Source of the DNA: RH-AL1 sp964244495
Lineage (GTDB): Bacteria; Pseudomonadota; Alphaproteobacteria; Rhizobiales; Beijerinckiaceae
Length of the DNA: 64,000 nucleotides
Direction of reading: 5' to 3'
NCBI GenBank assembly: GCA_964244495.1
Contig: CAXTIU010000002.1
Location: 310,001 to 374,000, forward strand
The notes under the pieces were generated by a model, which was given only the letters and a program-made list of their open reading frames with translations, was not told the origin of the DNA and searched no databases. A program made the position numbers and the translations under genes. Shown piece by piece: positions 48,095 to 56,202 of this stretch (position 1 is its first letter; every line of letters starts with the position of its first letter).

Positions 48095-48568
48095 TCAGGC
48101 CTTCTTCTTGTACATGCCGAGCATCCGCTCGGTGACGAGGAAGCCGCCGAAGATGTTCACGGAGGCGAGGATCAGCGCGATGAAGCCGAAGATGCGCGCC
48201 CAGATCGGGCCGTCGTTGGCGAAGGCGGACGCGTCGACGCCGACCGACAGCAGCGCGCCGACCACGATCACGGAGGAAATCGCATTGGTGACCGACATGA
48301 GGGGCGTGTGCAGCGCCGGCGTGACCGACCACACGACGTAGAAGCCGATGAAGCAGGAGAGCGCCAGGATCGCGACGCGGAACACGAACGGGTCCACCGC
48401 GCCGGCGGTCGCGGCATGGACCGCGACGCCGCCCAGGTGGCCGCCGACCTGACCGATCTGGTCGACGTAGGCCTGCGCGGCGTCGGCGGAGTGGCGCGCC
48501 GCGTCGGCCGCCGCCTGGGCGCGCTCCAGGAGTTGCTGATTGGTCGAGGTCGCGATGTCTTGCGCCAT
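48095..48568 (-). CDS. pntAB: NAD(P) transhydrogenase, alpha subunit part 2 (membrane)
   Basis: 157 residues from the ATG at 48568. The N-terminal ~60 residues are Ala-rich helix; the rest has three or four membrane segments (VAILALSCFIGFYVVWSVTP, NAISSVIVVGALLSVG, IFGFIALILASVNIFGGF) ending in MLGMYKKK, the usual PntAB end. In E. coli this is fused to PntAA; the split form here matches Rhodospirillum and Rhizobiales. Confidence 0.94.
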   Translation of the reverse strand: MAQDIATSTNQQLLERAQAAADAARHSADAAQAYVDQIGQVGGHLGGVAVHAATAGAVDPFVFRVAILALSCFIGFYVVWSVTPALHTPLMSVTNAISSVIVVGALLSVGVDASAFANDGPIWARIFGFIALILASVNIFGGFLVTERMLGMYKKKA

Positions 48569-48599
48569 GTCGAGGAGTGTCCAGGGGGAGTGGGAGGGT

Positions 48600-49739
48600 T
48601 CAGGCCGCTTCCGCGAACCGCGGATGGACGAGCTTGCCGTCACGGGTCAGCAGCGTCGCCTTGACGAGATCGTCGTCCCAGGGGATCGCGAAGGCCTTGC
48701 TTTCCTTGTCGACGAAGGTTTCCACGAAGGCGAGGAGGTTCTTGGCGTAGAGCGCCGAGGCGGTCGCCGGCACCTTGCCGGCGAGGTTCAGCGTGCCGAG
48801 GATCTTGACCCCTCCGTCGGTGACGAACACTTCGCCGGGCCGGGTCAGCTCGCAGTTGCCGCCGCGCTCGGCGGCGAGGTCGACGATCACGGAGCCGGCC
48901 TTCATCGAGTTGGCCATCGCGGCGCTGACGAGCCGGGGCGCCGGGCGGCCGGGGATCAGCGCGGTGGTGATGACGATGTCCTGCTTGGCGATGTGGGTCG
49001 TCGTCAGCTCGTTCTGCTGTCGCTTGTAGTCCTCCGACATCTCCTTGGCGTAGCCGGCCGCCGTCTCCGCCTGCTTGAACTCGTCGTTCTCCACCGCGAC
49101 GAACTTCGCGCCGAGCGACTCGACCTGCTCCTTGGTGGCGGGTCGCACGTCGGTGGCTGTGACGACGCCACCCAGCCGTCGCGCCATGGCGATCGCCTGC
49201 AGGCCGGCGACGCCGACGCCCATGATGAACATCCGGGCGGCCGGCACCGTGCCCGCCGCCGTCATCATCATCGGCATGGCGCGGCCGTACTCCGCCGCCG
49301 CCTCGATCACGGAGCGGTAGCCGGCGATGTTGGCCTGGGACGACAGGACGTCCATGACCTGGGCGCGGGTGATGCGCGGCATCAGCTCCATCGCGAAGGT
49401 GGACGCCCCCTTGGCGGCGAGCGAGCGCAGCGCGTCCTCGTTGCCGTAGGGGTCCATCACCGCGATCACCGCCGCGCCGGGCTTCAGGCCGTCCAGCTCC
49501 TCGGCGGTCGGCCGGCGCACGCGCAGCACCACGTCGGCGTCGCGGATGGTCTCGGCGGCGCCCTGGGCGATGGTGGCGCCCGCCGTCCCATACGCCTCGT
49601 CCGCGAAGCCGGACGCCCGGCCGGCGCCCGATTGCACGACGACGGCGGCGCCCAGACCCTTGAAGCGCTTCACCGTCTCGGGCGTCGCCGCGACGCGGTG
49701 CTCGGACTGGTCATGTTCCGCGGGTACGGCGATGCGCAT
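48600..49739 (-). CDS. pntAA: NAD(P) transhydrogenase, alpha subunit part 1 (soluble, NAD-binding)
   Basis: 379 residues. The NAD(H)-binding domain opens MRIAVPAEHDQSEHRVAATP and has a Rossmann loop FIMGVGVAGLQAIAMARRLG and the mobile loop YAKEMSEDYKRQQ; DLAAERGGNCE is also conserved. It transfers hydride from NADH across the membrane complex to NADP bound by PntB. First gene of the pntAA-pntAB-pntB operon, 31 bases upstream of pntAB. Confidence 0.96.
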   Translation of the reverse strand: MRIAVPAEHDQSEHRVAATPETVKRFKGLGAAVVVQSGAGRASGFADEAYGTAGATIAQGAAETIRDADVVLRVRRPTAEELDGLKPGAAVIAVMDPYGNEDALRSLAAKGASTFAMELMPRITRAQVMDVLSSQANIAGYRSVIEAAAEYGRAMPMMMTAAGTVPAARMFIMGVGVAGLQAIAMARRLGGVVTATDVRPATKEQVESLGAKFVAVENDEFKQAETAAGYAKEMSEDYKRQQNELTTTHIAKQDIVITTALIPGRPAPRLVSAAMANSMKAGSVIVDLAAERGGNCELTRPGEVFVTDGGVKILGTLNLAGKVPATASALYAKNLLAFVETFVDKESKAFAIPWDDDLVKATLLTRDGKLVHPRFAEAA

Positions 49740-49808
49740 GGGTGTCTCCGGATGGCGGACCGGTTCTGGAGCCGGTCTCGGGTGGGCGCGCGGGGAGCGG
49801 GAGGGCCG

Positions 49809-49910
49809 TCAGCCGAACAGGAAGCGGGCGGCGGCGGGGATCGACGCCCGTCGGCGCGGCGGCGCGCGCTTCGCGTGATCCCCATACCCTGGTGCGATCG
49901 GGTCCGTCAT
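49809..49910 (-). CDS. possible short protein upstream of the pnt operon
   Basis: A 33-codon frame starting at the ATG at 49910 with a GAGGGCGGA box just ahead, ending GAARFLFG-like (AARFLFG). It lies about 70 bases upstream of pntAA, on the same strand. It is too short to test for family; the ribosome site is its only support. The rest of 49740-50059 shows no gene. Confidence 0.3.
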   Translation of the reverse strand: MTDPIAPGYGDHAKRAPPRRRASIPAAARFLFG

Positions 49911-50059
49911 TCCGCCCTCGGACGATTCGTTGGTACCGCGAGGCCTGCCCGCCTCGGACGGGGTCAAGCTTGGACGGTGCGGGGGGAGCAATCGCAACGA
50001 TCGCGGCGCAAGGCAAGAGGCTCCTTGCGCGAAGCAGCCTCAGTCTTTCTGCGGAAAGG

Positions 50060-51421
50060 TCAAGAAACCGGCACGCTCAACCCGACCTTGGCGAGGGCGG
50101 CGGCCTGGCGGGATTCCAGCGCGGCGACGTCGAAATCGCCGATCATGTCCTCGTAGAGCCGGTGGAAGTTCATCCGGGCATCGAGGTGGAGGAAGATCGA
50201 GCCGAGCCCGATCGCGGCGCGGTCCATGAACACGAACTCGCGCGGCACGGTGACCGGGCCCTTGGCCTTCAACGCCTGATGGAGCAGGAAGGCCTCGTGG
50301 CGCCCGTACTGGCCGGGCGCGACGCCGTCGGCCACGGTCCGCACGCGGTCGTCCAGCAGGGGCGCGTAGATGAAGCGCGCCCAGATGTTGAGGGATTCGA
50401 TGAGGTCGTGGCTGAGGCCCTTGAAACCCCACTGCTCGTAGGCGTGGACGACCAGCGCCGGGTCGTCGCGGAGGAAGCCGTGGTACAGGTCGACGACGCC
50501 GGCGGCGAACTTGGTCGGGAAGATGCGGATGCAGCCGTAGTCGAGCAGGTTGATGCCGGCTGGCTCGCCCTCTTCGCGGAACACGGTGTAGTTGCCGGGG
50601 TGGGGGTCGCCGTGGATCACGGCGTAATGGCTCATCGGGTACCACCACGCCTTGAACATCGCGCCGGCGAGCCGGTTGCGCGTGTCCTCGTCGGCGTCCT
50701 TGAAGGTGAGGAGCTTCTCGCCCTCCAGCCAACCCAGCGTCAGCAGCCGCTTGGTCGACAGGTCCGTGTGGATGCGCGGCACCCTGACTTCCGGCGTCTG
50801 CGCGAGGATGTCGGCGTAGAGCGCGGCGTTCCTCGCCTCGTGGTCGTAATCGAGTTCCTCGCGCAGGCGGGCGCCGATCTCCTTCTCGATCTCGCGCGAG
50901 TCGATGGCGCCGGTGAAGCGGCGCTGCAAGCCGAACAGCACGTCCAGCTGGCGAAGGTCGGCCTCCACCGCCGATTGCATGTCCGGGTACTGGAGCTTGC
51001 AGGCGAGCGGGGCGCCCTCCTTGCTCGTCGCCTTGTGGACTTGGCCGAGCGAGGCGGCGGCGGCCGGCTTGAGGTCGAAGGCGCCGAAACGCGCCTGCCA
51101 GTCCGGCCCGAGCTCCGACTGCATGCGCCGCTTGACGAAGGCCGGCCCCATCGGCGGCGCGTCGTTCTGCAGGGTCGCCAGCTCCTCGACGTATTCCGGC
51201 GGCAGCAGGTCGGGGATGGTCGACATCATCTGCGCGACCTTCATCAGCGGCCCCTTGAGCCCGCCGAGCGCCTGGGTGAGCGCGGCCGCGTTGGTGATCT
51301 GCCCGTTGGCCCCGAAGATCCGGGACCCGGCCATGCGCGCCGCAACCCCGCTCATGTTGGCCCCGACGCGGGCGTAGCGCGCGGCGCGGGCGGTGAAACG
51401 GTTGGCTTCGCGGTCGGTCAT
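50060..51421 (-). CDS. AarF/UbiB (ABC1) family atypical kinase
   Basis: 453 residues from the ATG at 51421. The ABC1/UbiB kinase-like fold is shown by GGLKGPLMKVAQMMSTIPDL followed by LPPEYVEEL (the KxGQ element, here KVAQ), the Ala-rich loop AAAASLGQVHKA, EELDYDHEARN, and the catalytic/metal motifs VIHGDPHPGNY and INLLDYGCIR. The family supports ubiquinone synthesis or lipid distribution through ATPase activity. No C-terminal membrane anchor is visible, unlike E. coli UbiB, so the paralogous AarF/ADCK group is as likely. Confidence 0.9.
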   Translation of the reverse strand: MTDREANRFTARAARYARVGANMSGVAARMAGSRIFGANGQITNAAALTQALGGLKGPLMKVAQMMSTIPDLLPPEYVEELATLQNDAPPMGPAFVKRRMQSELGPDWQARFGAFDLKPAAAASLGQVHKATSKEGAPLACKLQYPDMQSAVEADLRQLDVLFGLQRRFTGAIDSREIEKEIGARLREELDYDHEARNAALYADILAQTPEVRVPRIHTDLSTKRLLTLGWLEGEKLLTFKDADEDTRNRLAGAMFKAWWYPMSHYAVIHGDPHPGNYTVFREEGEPAGINLLDYGCIRIFPTKFAAGVVDLYHGFLRDDPALVVHAYEQWGFKGLSHDLIESLNIWARFIYAPLLDDRVRTVADGVAPGQYGRHEAFLLHQALKAKGPVTVPREFVFMDRAAIGLGSIFLHLDARMNFHRLYEDMIGDFDVAALESRQAAALAKVGLSVPVS

Positions 51422-51497
51422 GGATGGGCGGCCTAAAGGAAAACTAAAGTCAAATTTAACGACGAGGGATGGCGAAGTCGATCGCGACATATTAACG

Positions 51498-51511
51498 TCC
51501 GTAATAACGGA
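51498..51511 (+). promoter_or_regulatory. candidate operator over the ribosome site of the toxin-antitoxin operon
   Basis: TCCGT and ACGGA form an inverted repeat around AATA. The right arm merges with the CGGAGG Shine-Dalgarno box at 51508-51513, thirteen bases before the antitoxin ATG. AT-rich bases (AAATTTAACG, ATATTAACG) lie just upstream, fitting an antitoxin-controlled promoter. Confidence 0.4.
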
Positions 51512-51523
51512 GGCGTCGCGACG

Positions 51524-51766
51524 ATGACCGGCAAACCCAACCACACCGTTCTCAAGGTGACCCAGATCGGCAATTCCCTGGGTGTCGTGCTCCCGCGCGA
51601 CGTCCTCGCCGACCTCAACGTCGATCGCGGCGACAAGCTCTACCTGACACGCTCACCGGAAGGATTTCGCGTGACGAAATCCGATCCCGACTTCGAGTTC
51701 AAGATGGCGCGCGCACGCGAGATCATGAAGCGGCGGCACAACGTGCTCCGCGAACTCGCGAAATGA
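51524..51766 (+). CDS. AbrB/MazE-type antitoxin
   Basis: 80 residues. A swapped-hairpin AbrB DNA-binding domain is clear: VLKVTQIGNSLGVVLPRDVL followed by VDRGDKLYLTRSPEGF. The C-terminal ~30 residues (ARAREIMKRRHNVLRELAK) form a basic helix that should wrap the toxin. It precedes a Doc toxin gene by nine bases, so it is the antitoxin and probably the operon's own repressor. Confidence 0.88.
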   Translation: MTGKPNHTVLKVTQIGNSLGVVLPRDVLADLNVDRGDKLYLTRSPEGFRVTKSDPDFEFKMARAREIMKRRHNVLRELAK

Positions 51767-51775
51767 TCGCCGGCC

Positions 51776-52165
51776 ATGACCGACTTCGTGTTCCTCAGCC
51801 GGGAGATCGTGCTCGCCATCCATGAGGAGCAACTCGCCCAGCACGGGGGAGGCGTCGGCCTGCGCGACGAAGGGCTTCTCGACTCGGCCCTGGCCCGGCC
51901 GATCAACCGCGTCGGCCACGCCGCCGGGGCCGACTGCGCCTCGCTCGCGGCGGATTACGCGTTCGGGATCGCGAAGAACCATCCTTTCATCGACGGCAAC
52001 AAGCGCACCGGCTTCGTCGCGATGGAGCTTTGCCTTGAGCTGAACGGCTGTCAGCTCAAGGCGAGCGACGAGGAGGCGCTGTTGGCGATGCTGCGGCTCG
52101 CGGCCGGCGAGAGCACCGAGGTCGATCTCGCCGCCTGGCTCAGGGTGGACGCCGTCCCGGTCTGA
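51776..52165 (+). CDS. death-on-curing (Doc) Fic-family toxin
   Basis: 129 residues. The Fic/Doc motif is HPFIDGNKRTGFVAMELCL; the preceding LRDEGLLDSALARP helix is also characteristic. Doc toxins phosphorylate elongation factor EF-Tu and stop translation. The active motif is intact (H, D, N, K, R all present). Unlike phage P1 Phd-Doc, the antitoxin is AbrB-type. It ends five bases from the convergent membrane-protein gene. Confidence 0.92.
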   Translation: MTDFVFLSREIVLAIHEEQLAQHGGGVGLRDEGLLDSALARPINRVGHAAGADCASLAADYAFGIAKNHPFIDGNKRTGFVAMELCLELNGCQLKASDEEALLAMLRLAAGESTEVDLAAWLRVDAVPV

Positions 52166-52170
52166 ACGCG

Positions 52171-52842
52171 TCAGAACTGCGTCGGCCGCCCGTCGAACCA
52201 CACGCATTCCGCCGCCGCCGCTCTGCTGTCGATCCCCCCAGCGGGGTCCGGCAGCGGGGTGTAGCGGCCCTCGGCGGCGATGTGCAGGGTCTTGTAGGTC
52301 TGCCTGTCGATCCCGTCGGCGTAGTAGCAGTACTGGTGCTCGGGCGCCGTTCCGTCGGGCGCGAACGTGTAGCCGGTGACGACCTGTCCCTGCCCGAAGC
52401 GCACCATCTTGAACACGGTGTAGTTGGTCTGCACGGCGTGCTTGGAGGGTGGCGCGGCGTCGGGGCGCAACTGCTCGCGGCCGGGGCGGGGCATGGCGGA
52501 AGACGCGTCGACGTGCACGGTGGCGCCCGGCGCCATCGCCACCTGGGCGGCCGGGTCGAGGCGGACGGTGGCCCCCGGGTCGATCTCGGCGTGGAGCCTG
52601 GAGCGTTCCAGCGCCTTCGTGAGCGTGTCGGCGAGACGGTCGGCGGCGCCGCTGGCGTCGCGGCTGCGGGCGACGCCGAGGAAGGCGAGGCCGACGCCGG
52701 CGCCGATCAGCAGCGCCATCGCGCCGAGCGCGCCGAACCAGATCGCCCAGGCCTTGGCGTTGACGAGGCGCGCGTCGGCGCTCACGCGCGCGTTGACGAG
52801 ACCGGCGAGCTTCCGGTTCTCCTTGGTGCCGGCGATCAGCAT
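52171..52842 (-). CDS. single-span membrane protein of unknown function (second gene of unknown operon)
   Basis: 223 residues. One membrane segment at about residues 32-57 (AWAIWFGALGAMALLIGAGV), then a linker with repeated GATV phrases, and a C-terminal domain of ~90 residues containing YTVFKMVRFGQGQVVTGYTF and CYYADGIDRQTYK, with three cysteines. No known family. It follows the upstream membrane/coiled-coil gene by three bases, so the two proteins likely act together at the membrane. Confidence 0.65.
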   Translation of the reverse strand: MLIAGTKENRKLAGLVNARVSADARLVNAKAWAIWFGALGAMALLIGAGVGLAFLGVARSRDASGAADRLADTLTKALERSRLHAEIDPGATVRLDPAAQVAMAPGATVHVDASSAMPRPGREQLRPDAAPPSKHAVQTNYTVFKMVRFGQGQVVTGYTFAPDGTAPEHQYCYYADGIDRQTYKTLHIAAEGRYTPLPDPAGGIDSRAAAAECVWFDGRPTQF

Positions 52843-52845
52843 GGA

Positions 52846-54108
52846 TCAGGCGGCGCCGGACGGCGGCAGCGAGGAGACCAGGGTCGGCCGGATCGGCACG
52901 ACCGACTTCGGCTCGGGCGGGCGCGGCTCGGCGGGCTCGCTGCCAAGCGCCTCGCCGTCCGCCTCGCCCGCTCGCTCGGCGGCCGTCCCGGTCGTCGCCG
53001 GAGCCATCGCCGGGGCGGCCGGCTCGATCCGGTGTGCCGCCATCGCCTTGGCCACCGCCTCGTTGGCCGCGCTGCGCGCGTGGTCGTCGACGGAGCGCGT
53101 GAGCGGCACGAGCAGGTGGTCGACCAGCGCCATGTCGTCGACCTCGACCGGATCAGGCCGCTTGCGCAGCGGCGTCACGGAGGCGAGGGCCAAGGCGGTC
53201 GCGGCGAGCGAGGCGAAGATGGCGGGGAAGAAAACGAACAACCGCAGGAAGCTGTGCAGCTCGCCCTCGGTGACCTCGGTCGGGTCCTTGCCGAAGAACA
53301 TCGCGGTGAAGGAATGCAGCTGCGAGTTGAGGATGGCGTCGCGTCGCGCGAGTTCCAGCGCGCCGACCCGCTCGGCGAAGGGACCGAGGTCGAGCGCGTC
53401 GCGCCCGCGCCGGGCGGCGTCGAGCTTGTCGGAGGCGGCCGCGCGGGCCGCCTCGGCGTCGCCAAGGTTGCCGGCCATCACCTTCTGCCGCCCGTCGGTG
53501 TGGCACTCCTGGCTGGAGTAGCGCCGCCCCTGCGTGTTGGTGTGCCACACGCGGGCGCACTTGTCGGCCGGCAGGGCGCCAAGCTCGCTGTTGACCGCCT
53601 TCAGCCTGGCTTCCGCCTCGTCGAGCCCGCGGCCGCGCTGCGCCACCACCGCGTCGGCGGCGGCGACTTGCGCGGCGAAGGCGGCCTGCGCGCCCTGCGC
53701 TTCCTTCAACGCCTCCGTGGCGCGGGTCACGTCGATGAGGCGCGGACGGAACATCACCTCGCCGAGCTGCGACAGCGACTTGACGCTGACGGCGACCGCG
53801 CAGAGCACCATGAGGGCGAACACGAGCTTCCACAACCAGTTCGGCTGCGTGCGCAGGGCGAGCGCGAGGGGCACGCGCGCGATCTCCACGCCGGCGTAGG
53901 CGATCGGCGCCAGCATCATCATCGCCATCGTGTCACCGTCGCCGTGACCGTAGATCTTGGCGAAGAACCAAGCCGACAGGAGCGAGGTCGCGACCACGGC
54001 AAGCTCGATGCCGTAGGCCATGCCGAGGTACTTGTAGTCGATGCGGTAGCCCTGGGAGGCGTTGAACGCCGCCTTCCTGGCGAAGAAACCCGTGGCCGTC
54101 CCGCTCAT
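52846..54108 (-). CDS. membrane protein with long coiled coil, unknown function (first gene of unknown operon)
   Basis: 420 residues from the ATG at 54108. Three membrane segments near residues 30-52, 61-80 and 93-113 are followed by a long Ala/Glu/Arg helical coiled coil (126-178 and 213-260) interrupted by a loop with Cys184 and Cys202, then a fourth membrane segment (~287-311, LRLFVFFPAIFASLAATALA). The coiled coil therefore probably lies outside the cytoplasm as a hairpin joined by a disulfide. The last ~110 residues are Pro/Ala/Glu-rich. No family recognised. GC and codon use match the host. Confidence 0.7.
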   Translation of the reverse strand: MSGTATGFFARKAAFNASQGYRIDYKYLGMAYGIELAVVATSLLSAWFFAKIYGHGDGDTMAMMMLAPIAYAGVEIARVPLALALRTQPNWLWKLVFALMVLCAVAVSVKSLSQLGEVMFRPRLIDVTRATEALKEAQGAQAAFAAQVAAADAVVAQRGRGLDEAEARLKAVNSELGALPADKCARVWHTNTQGRRYSSQECHTDGRQKVMAGNLGDAEAARAAASDKLDAARRGRDALDLGPFAERVGALELARRDAILNSQLHSFTAMFFGKDPTEVTEGELHSFLRLFVFFPAIFASLAATALALASVTPLRKRPDPVEVDDMALVDHLLVPLTRSVDDHARSAANEAVAKAMAAHRIEPAAPAMAPATTGTAAERAGEADGEALGSEPAEPRPPEPKSVVPIRPTLVSSLPPSGAA

Positions 54109-54223
54109 GCCCGTCCCACCCGCCAAGCATCCCACCCGCCAAGTATCGATTAATGAAGCCTTAACGGGTAGTTATGGCGTGACGAGGGCGATCGCGGGAC
54201 GAACGGGCGCGGCCTTCCACGCG

Positions 54224-55090
54224 TCAAGCCGTGATGTTGGCGCTGTCCCCGGCCGTCACGTCGATCGAGGCGCCGGAGATCATCCGGGCGTCGTCGGAGG
54301 CGAGGAAGACGACCGCCGGCGCGATGTCGTCGGGATCGATGAAGGGCACGCCGAGCGGCGACTTGGCGGTGAGCTTCTCCACAGCCGCCTTCTCCAGCTC
54401 CGCCGTCGATCCGTCGCTGGCCAGGTCGCCGGCCGCCTGCGCGTAGCGTTCGCGGTGGCGGGTCAGTGGTGTGTCGATCAGGCCGGGCACGACGCAGTTC
54501 ACCGTGATCTTGTACGCGCCGAGTTCCAGGGCGGCGGACTTCATCAGCCCGATCAGGCCCCACTTCGTCGCGGAATAGGCAGAGCCCCACTTGGTGCCGT
54601 GCTGCCCCTGCGTCGAGGAGGTGATGATGATGCGCCCGCCCCCGCGCTCGACGATGTGGGGCGCCACCGCGCGGATCACGTTCATCGTGCCGGTGAGGTT
54701 GACGTCGATCTGGTCGTGCCAGTCGGCGTCCTCCATCTCCAGGATCGGCTTGAAAGCCTGGATGCCGGCGTTGGCGAACAGGATGTCGATGCCCCCGAGC
54801 GCCGCGACCGCCCGCGCGGCCGCCGCCCGCACCGCCGGGAGGTCGCGCTGGTCCAGCGTTTCCATGTGCCAGCGGGCGCCGGCGGCCTGAACGAGGCGTC
54901 CGGTCTCGGTGAGTTCGTCGCTCGTCGCCGCCGCCACGTCGAGCGTGGCGCTGACGGCGCCGGCGATGTCGACGCCGACGATGGCCGCGCCCTCGCGCGC
55001 CATGGCGACCGCCGCCGAGCGCCCGATCCCTCGCGCCGCCCCCGTCACGATCGCGATCCTGCCGTTGAGCCGTCCTTGCGTCGAAGCCAT
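54224..55090 (-). CDS. SDR oxidoreductase of the mycofactocin-associated type
   Basis: 288 residues from the ATG at 55090. Classical SDR features: VTGAARGIGRSAAVAMAREG, FANAGI, catalytic Ser in IIITSST and YSATK (Tyr and Lys). After the first beta-alpha unit, VDIAGAVSATLDVAAATSDE followed by LTETGRLVQAAGARW is the insertion typical of mycofactocin-coupled SDR enzymes. No mycofactocin synthesis genes are in this window, so the cofactor link is only by family. The substrate is probably an alcohol or ketone. Confidence 0.87.
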   Translation of the reverse strand: MASTQGRLNGRIAIVTGAARGIGRSAAVAMAREGAAIVGVDIAGAVSATLDVAAATSDELTETGRLVQAAGARWHMETLDQRDLPAVRAAAARAVAALGGIDILFANAGIQAFKPILEMEDADWHDQIDVNLTGTMNVIRAVAPHIVERGGGRIIITSSTQGQHGTKWGSAYSATKWGLIGLMKSAALELGAYKITVNCVVPGLIDTPLTRHRERYAQAAGDLASDGSTAELEKAAVEKLTAKSPLGVPFIDPDDIAPAVVFLASDDARMISGASIDVTAGDSANITA

Positions 55091-55349
55091 GGGTCGAGCC
55101 TTGTTCGTGGCGGATCGTTCCGCTTGGGATGCGGCCGCCAAACGACCGGGCGGCCGCAAAGGTCCCTGTCCGGCCGAAAGCGTGTTCGCCGCGCGCGAAA
55201 CGGCGCGGGGCGGCGTTTCGGCCGCCAAATTGGGCGACGGGTGTTGCCCCGCCAATCTTGCCAAGCCGCGCGAAACGCGACTTAGTGCGCGGCGTCCGAC
55301 CCGGTCCACAGCGCGATCGTGAGCCCGGCCGGACGAGGCTGAAGTGGTG

Positions 55350-55583
55350 ATGAACGAACACGCCAACGAGGACGACCGCGGCGAAGGCGACCGAACGGCT
55401 TGGACGGCCGAACGCGAGCACCTGCGCCAGGAGCACCGGGACCTCGACGCGGCTATCGAGGCCCTGCTGCACCTCGGCTCGTCCGACCGGCTGCAGGTGC
55501 AGCGCCTGAAGAAGCGCAAGCTGGCGCTGAAGGACCGCATGAGCTTCCTCGACGATCAGTTGACGCCCGACATCATCGCCTGA
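55350..55583 (+). CDS. YdcH family protein (DUF465)
   Basis: 77 residues from the ATG at 55350 (GTG codons at 55344 and 55347 are alternatives). An antiparallel helical hairpin: LRQEHRDLDAAIEALLHL and VQRLKKRKLALKDRMSFLDD, with the conserved LKKRKLALKD block of the YdcH family. Function unknown. The 259-base gap before it shows only GC-rich short inverted sequences. Confidence 0.85.
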   Translation: MNEHANEDDRGEGDRTAWTAEREHLRQEHRDLDAAIEALLHLGSSDRLQVQRLKKRKLALKDRMSFLDDQLTPDIIA

Positions 55584-55691
55584 GCGGGCCATGGTCGGCG
55601 TCACGGCCGGCCCTGGGGATGGCGCGGGCCGGCGGCTTGCGGGCCGCCCTCCCTTCGGATAGGACCGATTTTTGCCGTATCGGACAAACCC

Positions 55692-56198
55692 GTGTCGCCC
55701 AAAGATCCCGGGCCAAAACCCGTCGCCGTCATCATGGGCAGCCAGTCCGACTGGGCCACGATGAAGCATGCGGCGGACACGCTCGACGCGCTCGGGATCG
55801 GCCACGACGCGCTGATCGTGTCGGCCCACCGCACGCCCGAGCGGCTCTACGACTTCGCCAGGGGCGCGCAGGCCAAGGGCTACCAGCTCATCATCGCCGG
55901 AGCCGGGGGCGCCGCCCACCTGCCGGGCATGACCGCCGCGATGACGCCACTGCCGGTGTTCGGCGTGCCGATCCTCGGCCACACGCTGGGCGGCCGCGAC
56001 GCGCTGTATTCCATCGTGCAGATGCCGGGCGGCGTGCCGGTCGGCACGCTGGCGATCGGCGTGCCCGGCGCGATCAACGCCGCCCTGCTCGCCGCCGCCG
56101 TGCTGGCGCTCCACGACGGGGACCTGGCGACGCGGCTCGCCGCCTGGCGCGCCAGGAGGACCGAGGGCGTGGCGCTCGCGCCCGACGACGGCGCTTGA
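55692..56198 (+). CDS. purE: N5-carboxyaminoimidazole ribonucleotide mutase PurE
   Basis: 168 residues, GTG start at 55692. PurE moves the carboxyl group of N5-CAIR to C4 in purine synthesis. The active-site blocks MGSQSDWATM, VSAHRTPERL and AGAGGAAHLPGM are intact. Followed by purK four bases downstream; the two form the usual purEK pair. Confidence 0.96.
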   Translation: MSPKDPGPKPVAVIMGSQSDWATMKHAADTLDALGIGHDALIVSAHRTPERLYDFARGAQAKGYQLIIAGAGGAAHLPGMTAAMTPLPVFGVPILGHTLGGRDALYSIVQMPGGVPVGTLAIGVPGAINAALLAAAVLALHDGDLATRLAAWRARRTEGVALAPDDGA

Positions 56199-56202
56199 GC
56201 GC

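Noticed and set aside
54115..54146. A 16-base near-duplicate (TCCCACCCGCCAAG) just upstream of the coiled-coil membrane gene.
   Set aside because: Only two imperfect copies; probably local duplication without regulatory meaning.
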